49,466 nt of DNA. Source: an uncultured Dokdonia sp. (lineage in GTDB: Bacteria; Bacteroidota; Bacteroidia; Flavobacteriales; Flavobacteriaceae). Below, piece by piece: positions 15,941 through 26,800 of the stretch. Position numbers and translations under genes: made by a program. The first letter of the stretch is position 1. Every line of letters begins with the position of its first letter. The notes under the pieces are model-generated. The model saw nothing but the letters and a program-made list of their open reading frames with translations. It had not been told where the DNA came from and did no database searches. The DNA is taken from contig NZ_CANLNH010000023.1 of assembly GCF_947492535.1 (NCBI RefSeq), positions 1-49,466 on the forward strand, written 5' to 3'.

Positions 15941-15985
15941 AGCTTTATAATAGCCCTCGACTTGAGGGCTGTTTAAAGCTTTTTT
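15941..15985 (+). terminator. Orphan Rho-independent terminator
   Basis: Outer stem AGCTTTA (15941-15947)/TAAAGCT (15974-15980), inner stem AGCCCTC (15952-15958)/GAGGGCT (15964-15970) with 5-nt loop, then five Ts. The structure is convincing, but the nearest upstream gene already ends with its own terminator more than 500 bases earlier. It may end a small RNA transcribed from 15.4-15.9 kb. Confidence 0.7.
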
Positions 15986-16120
15986 AAAATCCTCCTATAT
16001 AAATTAAAGTTGTCAATTATTCCTTTTTTTAAGGTGATTTTTGATAGGCAATATTGTGAAATATACTGAAATAAAATACGATGTATAGTATATTATTTCG
16101 TGTGTGAAGTAAGAATAATT

Positions 16121-16138
16121 AACCGTGTTTTTACGGTT
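16121..16138. promoter_or_regulatory. Inverted repeat AACCGT-N6-ACGGTT
   Basis: AACCGT (16121-16126) and ACGGTT (16133-16138) around six bases. It shares the ACGG/CCGT arms of the site at 15663 in the same gene-free region. Confidence 0.35.
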
Positions 16139-16638
16139 TTGCAGTAGCTAAAATGAAGGAATTTGTGATGTTTTTTGTAATTAATTTGGATTTAATTAAT
16201 TGATTTGATACATTTAGACGATAAATATTGTATTTCATCGATATTTTTTGTTAAAATTAAATTAAGTCAAATTTTATTTTTTTTAGAAAAAAATAAAATA
16301 TAAATTTAGTTGATGAAAACTGCATTTATTGATATTTTGATAAAAAATAGATATCAATATAGATAATATTAAAAGTGAAATTTATCCCTACAACGATTTT
16401 ACTTTTATATCGATTTTACCTAAAATTTAGTATTGAAGATTAATAAATAGGATTTAACTATATAAATTAGTTTATCCTCAAGAGATATAAAACTAAAATA
16501 ACAAACAATAGATGAAATAAAACTATTCTCCAAAACTCTTATTGATTACTACTAACTTCATATGACATCTACTAATATCATATCTGGACTACTTGATTAA
16601 TATTTAAAATGGAAGAATAGGTTTGTTAAAATAAAATA

Positions 16639-16681
16639 ACCCCGCAATTGTGAAACTTTGGCGAGCAAACAAAAGCAGGGT
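16639..16681 (+). other. Possible structured RNA leader of giant surface-protein gene
   Basis: ACCCCGC (16639-16645) can pair with GCAGGGT (16675-16681), six of seven pairs. Inside, TTTG (16657-16660) pairs with CAAA (16666-16669) around GCGAG. The tract is much richer in G and C than its surroundings and lies about 70 bases before the first start codon. It does not match any riboswitch consensus I can recall. Confidence 0.3.
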
Positions 16682-16751
16682 CGTGAATAATAATCAATTA
16701 ATAAACTGACCATTATGTTGAGATGTCTTCAGATTATTTTTTCGAGAATCT

Positions 16752-16982
16752 ATGTGTTTCTTGAAAAAAAAAATTGCAAATCATTTACCAGTAAACAAGG
16801 AAATACTTGCAAAAAAACAATCTACTTGGCAAAGTATAAAAAATTATAGATTTTTAAAAGACTTTGTTGAAGTTTTAAGTCAATATTCTTACACAAATAA
16901 TCAATACTCTTACAACACAGTAAAAAGCGCGTTTTTTATAAGCTTTAAAAAACAAGTATCCTTTTGTTTATCCTATTGGTAG
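16752..16982 (+). CDS. N-terminal fragment of the giant T9SS surface protein (frameshifted)
   Basis: This 76-codon frame reads like real coding sequence and ends ISFKKQVSF before running out of frame at 16980. The next long frame begins in the middle of a signal peptide ([14 protein letters not shown]) with no ATG and a stop 15 bases upstream. Adding one T to the TTTT run at 16962-16965 joins them into ...[22 protein letters not shown], a normal signal peptide with a basic n-region. I therefore read it as the true start of the giant protein, with a roughly 65-residue extension before the signal peptide. A separate small protein is less likely. Confidence 0.6.
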   Translation: MCFLKKKIANHLPVNKEILAKKQSTWQSIKNYRFLKDFVEVLSQYSYTNNQYSYNTVKSAFFISFKKQVSFCLSYW

Positions 16983-19900
16983 GCGTTGGTTCGATGCTGT
17001 CACAAAATACACTGGAAACTATAAGTCTAAAACAGACAGATGCGACGTATTTGTACGATCAAGGGTGTATTTTATCAGAAAATGATACTTCCTATAATAT
17101 TCCCAGCGTAGCTACAAAGAAAGGAGATAATCCTAATAATCAACAGGGATTTGTAACTACAGTTGACTTAAATGGTCCGTTGCCAGGTGTTGATCATGCG
17201 GTGACAGCTCAGGTAGGTTTTATTTTTCCAACAGTTACTATAGATAATGTTATTGCAACAAGTTCAGGTACTTTGCAAAGTGCTACGATTACCTTTTCTA
17301 GTAGTCCAACAGGAACTCCTGCTGGTGTGCCAGATGCAGATGATCTAATTGTCATATTTGATGCAGGAGGAACACAATTAGGTTCTATAGGAATCAATCA
17401 ACTTTTAGGCCCTGTAGATATTGTGTATGGTTCTAATACAATGCGTATTCAGAGCATAGCATCAGGAGTATACAGTGTGACAGATGCTTTTGGAACTCCT
17501 ATTTTGGCAGGAAATTTAGAGTCGTTCTTATTTAATTTACAATACGCACACAACGCTGTTGCTGGTGGAGGTACTGAAGGAAATCGATATATGATTGTAG
17601 ACGTGACTGATGCAGATAACACACTCTCAGCAACTTCAGTTATTAATGTGCAATATTTTCCTAGCGCAACAGATGATATCAATTCGATTCAGGCAAACGC
17701 AACCATGCCAGTGTCTGGTGACTTAGATAGTAATGATACCGATTTAACCACAGGAGAAGTATTAAGTATTGCAGAAGTAAATGGTTTTTCTTCGGCAGTA
17801 GGTTCTACATTTGCGACTACCTATGGTTTTATAACGGTACAGTCCGATGGAACCTATGACTATGCGGTAGATCTTCCTAATATAGCAGTAAGAGGACTAG
17901 CTAATGGTGATGTAATTACCGATATTATTTCATATACCGTACAAGACTTAAACGGAAATCAAGATTTTGGTTTCGTTACGGTGACAATTAATGGAGTAGA
18001 CGAACTCCCTGTGGCAACAAACAATACAAATTCAGTGACGGTAGGAGGAACAACAACTGTTACAGGTGACGTGATTTTTGATGAAGATGGTTTTGGAGTC
18101 GATTCTGGAGATCGACCTTTAGCCATTTTTGCTTGGGAAAATCAATTTAGTGCACCTGGCGGGGTTTTTGCAAACCTTTCAGGACCCGTAAATGGACAGA
18201 CGAGAACAGAACCTACTACAGGTGTTCAAGTTTCTTTTCTTTCTTCAGACCCAGATAATATAGGGATACCTAATCAGGATCAGGTAGTATATCAAACAGC
18301 AACAAACGGAGGACATATGGGCTATTTAGGGTTTGCGATAGATGCAAGTGTAAATCCGTCAGCTTCTTCTACACTCACAATGAATTTTAATGAACCTGTT
18401 GTAAATTTAAGTTTTACGCTATCAGATATAGATTGGTCTCAAGGAGATTCTTGGCAAGATTTAATGACGGTAAATGGAAACTTAGCGGGTACTCCTGTAG
18501 CATTTAATCCACAAGTAGCAGGTACTGTTGTAGACGCAGGAAACAATACCTATTATGGGACAGGATCTGTACCAGCGACAGATGCACATGGGAATGTAAA
18601 TATTTTATTCCCAACACCTGTAGACCAGGTGATTGTAAATTATAACTATGGACCTGATGCCACGGCAGCAGATAATGGAGCTCAAATTGCAGCAATCTCA
18701 GATTTGATTTGGCAAGCTTCAGGAGTTCCTAGAGTAAGTGCAGTAGATGGTATGACAGGAGAAGTTGGTATGGTATATACAACCACCTACGGATTTATCA
18801 CCATTAATAGTGATGGTACCTATAGTTATACATTGGACACGACCAATATGGATGTGATGAATCTTGCATCTGGAGCAACGCTTATAGATACGATTCCATA
18901 TACAATCATAGATACTTTTGATAATTCTGGAAATACAGATTCAGCAAACCTTATCATAACAATTAACGGACCCGCAGTGGTTGCACCACCAGCAACAACA
19001 TGTATGGGAACAACCATTGTAGCTTCAGATTTATCAGCCACAGGTGATCCTTTAGTAATTACATCTGGAACAAATCAACTTACTGTCGATAATATTACAG
19101 ATAATGTAGGATCTGATAATAATGGTGCAGGATATCGTTTAGGAACAGCTACGGCGACAACTGATAGGTCCTATACACTTACATTTCAAGATCCCGTGAC
19201 TCAAGTAAATTTAGAACTAGGGTTTATTAATAATGATTATAATGATACCAATGGTCTTGGCGATGGACAGGAAGAGATTTCAAACATCACGACCAACTCA
19301 TCTGGTGTAGTCACTATAGGGTATACAGATAATGGCGGGATTTTTCCAACCGATTATGATGTAACAGGAAATAGAATTTTTGCAGAAGATGGCAATGGTG
19401 CTTTTGGAGCAGATTCAGGAGGGACACTGAGTATAGAAAGTACTACGCCTTTTACAACAATTACATTAACACATGATTATATTCCCAATGCAGGCGCAGA
19501 ACCTGATAATCCATTTAGGGTGGTGCTAGAAGAAGTATGTTATGTAGAGGCGCCTATGGCTACCTGCTCTCATATTTATGATGTAGAAGCGGCTACAGGA
19601 GATCAAATCACCATCAATGGTATAGATATCACCTATTCAGAAGGAGGTGTAGGTACAGGAGTGGTAAATACTGATAACGGAAATGTAATTCCTGGATTTC
19701 CAGATTTTACAGACATTCGTACCACCAATTCTGAGACGATAGATACCAATAATAGCACGAATGGTTTAACGGATTATATATACCAACGTATCAATTTTAG
19801 TCAGCCTATCAATGTCGCAGATGCTTTTGGAATGACAGATATTGACGGACTTACCAACAATTGGGAAGTAGCCGCAATAGTAGCAGGAAATAATGGAGTG

Positions 19901-22900
19901 TATGTGGCACCTACCTATACCAATATAGAAGCAAATGTTGTCACTTCAACCCGAACAGTTTCTGATGTAATGGGACTTCCAGGAATTACATTACCAGCAA
20001 CAATTCCTGTTATAGAAGGAAATCGTACGTCAGGAGATTTGGCTACGGATGATGTTGTAGGTCAGTTTTCAGGTGATTTTGGAACAACATTAGTAACAGA
20101 TGTGTATACCATTTTTGCCGTAGGCGGAAATATAGTGGCTGGAGGACCACAAAGATCTGGAGTAACAGATATCTGTTTTGAAATGATTCCAGGGATTATC
20201 AATCCACCAGTGATTGTAGATACAGACGGAGATGGTGTAGCTGATATAGATGATCTTGATGATGATAATGACGGGATTTTAGATATAGATGAATGTGCTC
20301 TTACGTTTTCAGTTTCTGAAGTGAGTGCACAAGCTAGTAATGGGGGGTATATTTATGATGAATTTAGTGCTAGCGGCGCTTTTAGAGATCAAATTAATTA
20401 TAGTTTTGCTAATCCTCATACTGGAATGGTAGGTTTTGTGACAATGGCTAAAGCTGGTTTTGGAGGAGAACTATTAGAGCCTACGATGCTTCAAAATGGA
20501 GATGCTTTTGATGGGGTCTTAATAGATCAAACAGTAGCGCAAACAACATCATTTACACAATTAGACTTTAGAGATCCAGGAGGTACTGGATCAGGATCAG
20601 CTACAGCGTGGCAAATTGCAAGAGGATATATTTATATTCCAGATAATATTTCTTCAGATTTTACAATCACACTTACAGAATTTAATATATCAACAAGTCA
20701 TTTATACTTAGCAACTACAGATGTAGGAGTATATGATGCAACTAATAGCATATTTAATACGGGAACTATTAGTAGAGTAACTACAGATTTTAATGATCTT
20801 AAATTAGTTAATGACGTAGGTGTTGGAGCTTCTGGACCAACAGGAGATGGTGCAGTGGGACAAGGTAATGGTGCTGCGGCAGGAAATAACGAGGTGATCA
20901 CTATAGATCAATCCCAAGCAGGTCAATTTGTAGCGTTTGCTATGCTAACGACAGATAATGGAGTAACTGGTAATGTACGAATGACAGTAAGTGATGCTAC
21001 TTTTATTTTTGGAACATTACCAAATACATTTGTGTGCGATAGTGATATGGATGGTATTGCTAATAATCTAGACCTAGACAGCGACGGTGATGGTTGTCCA
21101 GATGCGTTGGAAGGTGATGGTGGTTTCGCAGAAACAGACCTAGCAACGTCCACCATAGATGGAGGAAATACAGGTATGGGATATACGGGTACTTCTATGG
21201 ATGCGGTTCAAGATAATCTAACAGGAGATTTATCGGGCGTTACAGATCCTGTGGGAGATGGTATTGTAGATGCAAATGGGCAAGTAACCCAAGTAGACGG
21301 GATGACAGTGACTGCCGTAAACCAAGGTATAGGTGAAAGCCAAAATGGAATGGATACATCTGCTTGTGAAATAGAAGATAATGACAACGTAGATACTGTT
21401 GTAGAAGATGATGCTCCTAATGGAGGTGACGGGAATAATGATGGGATGATGGATAGTGAGCAGCCAAATGTAGCCTCTATTCCAGATGGAAATGGTGACT
21501 ATGTAACTATAGAAGTTACAAATAATGGTAATGGAGATTGTGAGCAAATTACAGCTATGACACTGGTGCAAGAAGCAGATCTCGCTTCATTAGATGACGA
21601 TTTTGAGTATCCTTTAGGCTTGATCAGTTTTGCATTAGAATGTGCAAATGATGGCGAAGGTGCTGAGATAAAATATTATTGGTATGGTTTAAATGCCAAT
21701 CCAGAAAATTATAGAAAATTTGGGCCACCTACACCAGGAGGGTTCCCAGAATATGTAGATGCAAGTGATCGAGTAAGTATTACGGAGGCTATTGAAAATG
21801 TAAACGGACAAGATGTATACACAATTACCTATACATTAATTGACGATGCCCCTGGAGACGATGTGTCTGAGCCTTTACTAGGAGTTATTTTAGATCCTAC
21901 AGGGCCAGCAATTAATCAACTAGGAGTTGATACCGATGGAGATGGTATAGAGGACGATGTTGATCTAGATGATGATAATGATGGGATTTTAGATAGTGTA
22001 GAATGTGCAGGAATACCTTCTGGGGCATTAAATAGTCCTGGGTTTCCGTCAAATGGAGGATCTCCAGGAGGAGGTGCTTTCCAATTGCAATCAGGTGCAG
22101 CTCCTACAGGAGATGGCACTACAGCAACACTTAACGGAATTTTTGATGGTACAGCAAACCTTACCGCAACACTAGTAAATGAAGCAGGAGGAGCTACTCC
22201 AGTTTGGAATAATGGAGTTCAGATATTAGATGATGGAGCTCCTATAGATGACTATTTTTACTTCCAACCTTCACAATTGGGTGATTTTGATACGAGTGAC
22301 CCTACAGCTAATGATCATATGTTAATTACATTAGATCTTCTGGCTGGCGCAACAGACTTTGAGTTGACAGTGGCAGGATTAAATGGTGGAGATATTTTTG
22401 AATTTGAAGCAAGTTACCAGGGAGTTCCTATAACAATTACTCCTGCTAATTTTGATAATTTAGATGTAAATGACGGTTCTACTACCGGAACAGTTCAAGT
22501 AACCTCAAGCGGAAGCGGTTTGGAAGGAAATGACGGATTTGGAGGAACTAACGTCGACTCCAACAGAGGTAGGTTATCTATTCCGGGACCAGTAGATACG
22601 ATCATTATAAGAGCAGGTAAAAATTCAGGACAAACAGGTACAGTAACCTCTGCAATAACACTTGTAAACTTTACCTCAATTAATGATAGTGACGGTGATG
22701 GTCTTGCAGATTGTATTGACCTTGATAGTGATAATGATGGATGTCCTGATTATGTAGAAGCAGGAGGTTCATTTACAGAAGCAGATAATGGTGTTGCTGC
22801 TGAAGGAACCCTAGGAGATGGAAATGGAGGAACAGTGACTACGAATCTTGGAAATGATGTCGCTCCTCAAGGAGATCCAAATGTAGGAGTACCTACAGTA

Positions 22901-23896
22901 GCGGGCGCTGGTCAAATGACTACAGTTGACGCGATAACTTTTGGACCAGATTTAGATGGAGACGGAATAGCAGATGCGTGTGACTTAGATAACGATAATG
23001 ATGGAGTTCCAGATGCATTAGATGTATGTCCAGGAGGAGATGATACGGCTGATGCTGATGGAGATATGATACCAAATTCTTGTGATCTTGATGATGATAA
23101 TGATGGTATTTTAGATGTAGATGAAGTACAATGTGATACAGCAGTAGCCCCTAATTTTACAGCGGTCTGGGACCCTAATTTAATTGATGCTTCTAATCCA
23201 CAAAGTATTAATGGAAATACAGGAGCATTGAAAACAAATCGTTATGAAATAAACATCTTAGATCAAAGTGTTTTTGAACCTAATGCGCAAAACTCAATTT
23301 TTGGTTCTGGATTAATAGACGAGTCTTTAAACGTAGGAAATAATGCCGATAGTCATGGTTACTTTTTTGTAAGTGGCGCAGATGAGGTAGATGCCGCTTC
23401 CGCGAAAGCTAATGATGACTATATACAATTTGGATTTACTGTTGTAGAAGATCAAGCTGTTCTAGCTAGATTTTCAACAATACAGGATGTAGTAACATTC
23501 ATAAATGGTACATATAGACCTAGAGGAGAAAATATTTCTGATGAAACTGATAAACCTATTTATGCAGATTTTAGCTATCAGATAGAAATAAGTGACAATA
23601 ATTTCACAACATCTACAATTTTAGTAAACTCTAAAACAACTACACGTATTACAGATGGAAGTACATTTGCGAATGATACACCTCCGTTTGATACAGATCA
23701 TAACGAATTCGACCCCTTTACTGCGTTAACACTAGCTCCAGGTACAAATTATACAATTCGTTTTTATTTATTCGATTCTGAAGATAATACAGGTAATGGT
23801 TTTGTTACATTAGATAACTATGCATTTTTTACAAGCACTTGTGAAAATGCAGATTTTGATGGAGATGGAATTCCAAAATCAATTAGATACAGATAG
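16964..23896 (+). CDS. Giant Asp-rich T9SS surface protein, N-terminal and central part (frameshifted)
   Basis: Secreted cell-surface protein, probably an adhesin. This frame gives 2,310 residues but starts only at a TTG inside a signal peptide and stops at 23894 just after DFDGDGIP. From the N-terminus: the signal core, a first beta-rich domain, then VCBS/cadherin-like segments (for example [14 protein letters not shown], then ...[16 protein letters not shown]), further beta-sandwich-like domains, and from about residue 1090 clusters of DxDxDG thrombospondin type 3 repeats that bind Ca2+, alternating with larger globular inserts. One A too many in the run 23875-23878 breaks the frame; deleting it restores [15 protein letters not shown] and joins the next part. 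A single diverged palindrome copy lies at 23396-23409. Confidence 0.85.
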   Translation: MFILLVGVGSMLSQNTLETISLKQTDATYLYDQGCILSENDTSYNIPSVATKKGDNPNNQQGFVTTVDLNGPLPGVDHAVTAQVGFIFPTVTIDNVIATSSGTLQSATITFSSSPTGTPAGVPDADDLIVIFDAGGTQLGSIGINQLLGPVDIVYGSNTMRIQSIASGVYSVTDAFGTPILAGNLESFLFNLQYAHNAVAGGGTEGNRYMIVDVTDADNTLSATSVINVQYFPSATDDINSIQANATMPVSGDLDSNDTDLTTGEVLSIAEVNGFSSAVGSTFATTYGFITVQSDGTYDYAVDLPNIAVRGLANGDVITDIISYTVQDLNGNQDFGFVTVTINGVDELPVATNNTNSVTVGGTTTVTGDVIFDEDGFGVDSGDRPLAIFAWENQFSAPGGVFANLSGPVNGQTRTEPTTGVQVSFLSSDPDNIGIPNQDQVVYQTATNGGHMGYLGFAIDASVNPSASSTLTMNFNEPVVNLSFTLSDIDWSQGDSWQDLMTVNGNLAGTPVAFNPQVAGTVVDAGNNTYYGTGSVPATDAHGNVNILFPTPVDQVIVNYNYGPDATAADNGAQIAAISDLIWQASGVPRVSAVDGMTGEVGMVYTTTYGFITINSDGTYSYTLDTTNMDVMNLASGATLIDTIPYTIIDTFDNSGNTDSANLIITINGPAVVAPPATTCMGTTIVASDLSATGDPLVITSGTNQLTVDNITDNVGSDNNGAGYRLGTATATTDRSYTLTFQDPVTQVNLELGFINNDYNDTNGLGDGQEEISNITTNSSGVVTIGYTDNGGIFPTDYDVTGNRIFAEDGNGAFGADSGGTLSIESTTPFTTITLTHDYIPNAGAEPDNPFRVVLEEVCYVEAPMATCSHIYDVEAATGDQITINGIDITYSEGGVGTGVVNTDNGNVIPGFPDFTDIRTTNSETIDTNNSTNGLTDYIYQRINFSQPINVADAFGMTDIDGLTNNWEVAAIVAGNNGVYVAPTYTNIEANVVTSTRTVSDVMGLPGITLPATIPVIEGNRTSGDLATDDVVGQFSGDFGTTLVTDVYTIFAVGGNIVAGGPQRSGVTDICFEMIPGIINPPVIVDTDGDGVADIDDLDDDNDGILDIDECALTFSVSEVSAQASNGGYIYDEFSASGAFRDQINYSFANPHTGMVGFVTMAKAGFGGELLEPTMLQNGDAFDGVLIDQTVAQTTSFTQLDFRDPGGTGSGSATAWQIARGYIYIPDNISSDFTITLTEFNISTSHLYLATTDVGVYDATNSIFNTGTISRVTTDFNDLKLVNDVGVGASGPTGDGAVGQGNGAAAGNNEVITIDQSQAGQFVAFAMLTTDNGVTGNVRMTVSDATFIFGTLPNTFVCDSDMDGIANNLDLDSDGDGCPDALEGDGGFAETDLATSTIDGGNTGMGYTGTSMDAVQDNLTGDLSGVTDPVGDGIVDANGQVTQVDGMTVTAVNQGIGESQNGMDTSACEIEDNDNVDTVVEDDAPNGGDGNNDGMMDSEQPNVASIPDGNGDYVTIEVTNNGNGDCEQITAMTLVQEADLASLDDDFEYPLGLISFALECANDGEGAEIKYYWYGLNANPENYRKFGPPTPGGFPEYVDASDRVSITEAIENVNGQDVYTITYTLIDDAPGDDVSEPLLGVILDPTGPAINQLGVDTDGDGIEDDVDLDDDNDGILDSVECAGIPSGALNSPGFPSNGGSPGGGAFQLQSGAAPTGDGTTATLNGIFDGTANLTATLVNEAGGATPVWNNGVQILDDGAPIDDYFYFQPSQLGDFDTSDPTANDHMLITLDLLAGATDFELTVAGLNGGDIFEFEASYQGVPITITPANFDNLDVNDGSTTGTVQVTSSGSGLEGNDGFGGTNVDSNRGRLSIPGPVDTIIIRAGKNSGQTGTVTSAITLVNFTSINDSDGDGLADCIDLDSDNDGCPDYVEAGGSFTEADNGVAAEGTLGDGNGGTVTTNLGNDVAPQGDPNVGVPTVAGAGQMTTVDAITFGPDLDGDGIADACDLDNDNDGVPDALDVCPGGDDTADADGDMIPNSCDLDDDNDGILDVDEVQCDTAVAPNFTAVWDPNLIDASNPQSINGNTGALKTNRYEINILDQSVFEPNAQNSIFGSGLIDESLNVGNNADSHGYFFVSGADEVDAASAKANDDYIQFGFTVVEDQAVLARFSTIQDVVTFINGTYRPRGENISDETDKPIYADFSYQIEISDNNFTTSTILVNSKTTTRITDGSTFANDTPPFDTDHNEFDPFTALTLAPGTNYTIRFYLFDSEDNTGNGFVTLDNYAFFTSTCENADFDGDGIPKSIRYR

Positions 23897-26800
23897 CGAT
23901 AATGACGGCTGTCCAGATGCGGTTGAGGCTGGAAATGGTCAGACAGTAGATATGAATGATATGATTCCTGGAGGAGTTGATCCAGTTACGGGAATTCCTA
24001 TTGCTGTTGGAGGAGGACAACCTACAGCACCAGCCGTAATAACATTTAATCCAGATTTTGATGGAGATGGAGAAGCTGGACTATGTGAAGATGATTCAGA
24101 TGGAGATGGTGTTCCAGATACCGTAGATGCATGTCCAGGGTTTGATGATACAATAGATTTTGATGGAGATGGAATTCCAGATGCATGTGATCTAGATGAT
24201 GATAATGATGGAATTACAAATATAGAAGAAGGATGCGTTTGGTCTGTAGTAGATTTTGGAATTGGAACAGTAGGTGCTGGTACGATCACTGGAGCTACAA
24301 CAACCAATGGTGTTGTGGTAAATACGACATGGCCAGGCAATGCACCTTTTGCATTGTCAAATAGAAATAGAGGAACTACTTGGTTTGATAATGCTGCGTA
24401 TACTTTCGCGACAGCAGGACCTTTACAAGCAAATCAATTTTTCTATAGTAATATTTTAGACTCAGGAACGACATCAGATACTGTTGTATTTGATTTTACA
24501 GGTGATCCTGTTCAGCAGGTATACTTACATGTAAATAGTTTAGATCAGTTGCGAGGTACATTTGATACAGCCGCAAATCCAGGTATTGGAGTAGCCATTC
24601 TTTCAGGGAATGATTTTGATATTCAGATTATAGGAACGACTTTTTCTGTAGGCGATAATAGAATTGAACCAGCAGATGATGCTACCGATAGAAACACACC
24701 TCAAGAAGAAGAGGATGATCCTAATAATCGTTCAGCAGATTTTACATTGCATTTCTTTTCTACAAATGGACTGCCAATTACACAAATCAATCTTGGATTT
24801 ATTGAAGTAATTGCTTCCAATACAAATTTAGAAGGTGGGAATTATGCAATGGAAGTATTAGCAGGACCTGATTTTGATGGAGATACCATTCCAAATTGTT
24901 TAGACTTAGATGCAGATAATGATGGTATTTATGATGTAGTAGAATCTGGAGGAGTAGATGCAGATAATGATGGTATAGCAGATGGAATAGATAGTAATGA
25001 TGATGGAATTCCAGACTCTGCGGGTACAGGAAATACACCTACGAATTCAGGTCCTGGGAATCCAGATTATATAAATTACGATAGTGATGGTGATGGTTGT
25101 AGTGATGCGAATGAAGCTTATTCAGATGCTAACGCCGATGGAGGGGATGGAAATCAATTTGGAATAGACCCAGCACCCATAAATGGGGATGGTACTGTTA
25201 CAGCAGCTCCATATACAGACCCTAACGTAGTGGCAAATGATTTTCCGAGTGATTCTGATGGTAATGGAACATTAGATTATCAAGAAAGTGGTCCAGATAC
25301 AGATAACGATTTAACGGCAAATGCCTGTGATGAAGATGATGATGGCGATGGGAATCCAGATGTAACGGATCCAAATCCAACGATTCCGACGGTTGAGGAT
25401 GATGCTAATATGACGGATGCTGGAGTAGCAGTGACGACAGATGTATTGGTGAATGATGATTACTTAGGCAATAACGATGGTCCATTAGGAACGACGACTT
25501 TAACTGATACTGGATTAGGTAATGCTATGGGAATAGTAGTAGTAGATCCAGATACAGGAGAGATTACTTACACGCCTACTTTAGGAGAGTCAGGGATGAT
25601 GGTAACGATTATATATGAGGTATGTAGTGATGATGGGGTGACTCCAGCACCAGATAACCCAGTATGTATGCAGGCAACCTTGACAATTACCGTGGGTGAC
25701 ATGGATAGTGATAACGATGGTGTGAATGATGTATTGGATTTAGATGATGATAATGATGGCATCTTAGATACGGATGAATCACCAGGCTTACCAGATCCAA
25801 GTGCTGATGATGATATGGATGGTATACCAAATTACCAAGACATAGATATTGGTGTTGATGGTAATATGGATGGTGTGGTAGACGGTTATGATTTTGATGG
25901 AGATGGCGTACCAAACCACTTAGATTTAGATGCAGATAATGATGGTATCTATGATGTAGATGAGAGCGGTGGCGTAGATACAGACAATGATGGTCAGGCA
26001 GATGATACTGATGGAGATAGTTCCAACAATAATGGTGTTCCAAACAGTGCTGATAATGGCAATGGGAATCCACCAATAGATAGTGATCCAGCCAATGCAG
26101 ATGGTCCAGACTTTTTGGATACGGATAGCGATGGTGATGGTTGTAATGATGCGAATGAAGCGTATCAAGACAATACTGCTGATGGTGGTGATGGTGGACA
26201 GTTTGGAATGGGCGATCCACTGACAGTAACTGGAGGTATGGTCAATACCGATGGAACAGTAACTGCTGCGCCTTATGATACAGGAGTCGTAACAGATGTA
26301 ACGACTGTAGGTCCAGACTTAGATAACGATGGACAAGCAGATATCTGTGATGAAGATGATGATGGTGATGGGAACCCAGATGTAACAGATCCAAATCCAA
26401 CGATTCCGACGGTTGAGGATGATGCTAATATGACGGATGCTGGAGTAGCCGTGACGACAGATGTATTGGTGAATGATGATTACTTAGGCAATAATGATGG
26501 TCCATTAGGAACGACGACTTTAATTGATACTGGATTAGGTAATGCTATGGGAATAGTAGTAGTAGATCCAGATACAGGAGAGATTACCTACACACCTACT
26601 TTAGGAGAGTCAGGGATGATGGTAACGATTGTATACGAGGTATGTAGTGATGATGGGATGACTCCAGCACCAGACAATCCAGTATGTATGCAGGCAACCT
26701 TGACGATTACCGTGGGCGATATGGATAGTGATGGAGATGGAATAAATGACGTCGATGATGTAGATGATGACAATGATGGTATAGCCGATGTCGATGAGAA

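Larger units (their letters stand above)
15414..16751. other. Long gene-poor region before the T9SS cluster
   Basis: About 1.3 kb without a credible protein gene on either strand. It holds a 24-bp palindrome (15543-15566), inverted repeats with ACGG/CCGT arms (15663-15679, 16121-16138), a terminator-like structure with no gene in front of it (15941-15985), a very AT-rich tract (about 16150-16600) and a possible folded leader (16639-16681). It probably serves as the regulatory region of the giant surface-protein gene and may encode a small RNA. Confidence 0.55.

Noticed and set aside
16639-16681. Cyclic-di-GMP (GEMM) riboswitch
   Set aside because: The conserved GEMM core strings are missing and the paired lengths do not fit; kept only as an unnamed possible leader structure.
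23875-23878. Programmed +1 ribosomal frameshift
   Set aside because: No known slippery codon pair or stimulatory element is visible (CCA AAA TCA); a one-base indel is simpler, although not proven.
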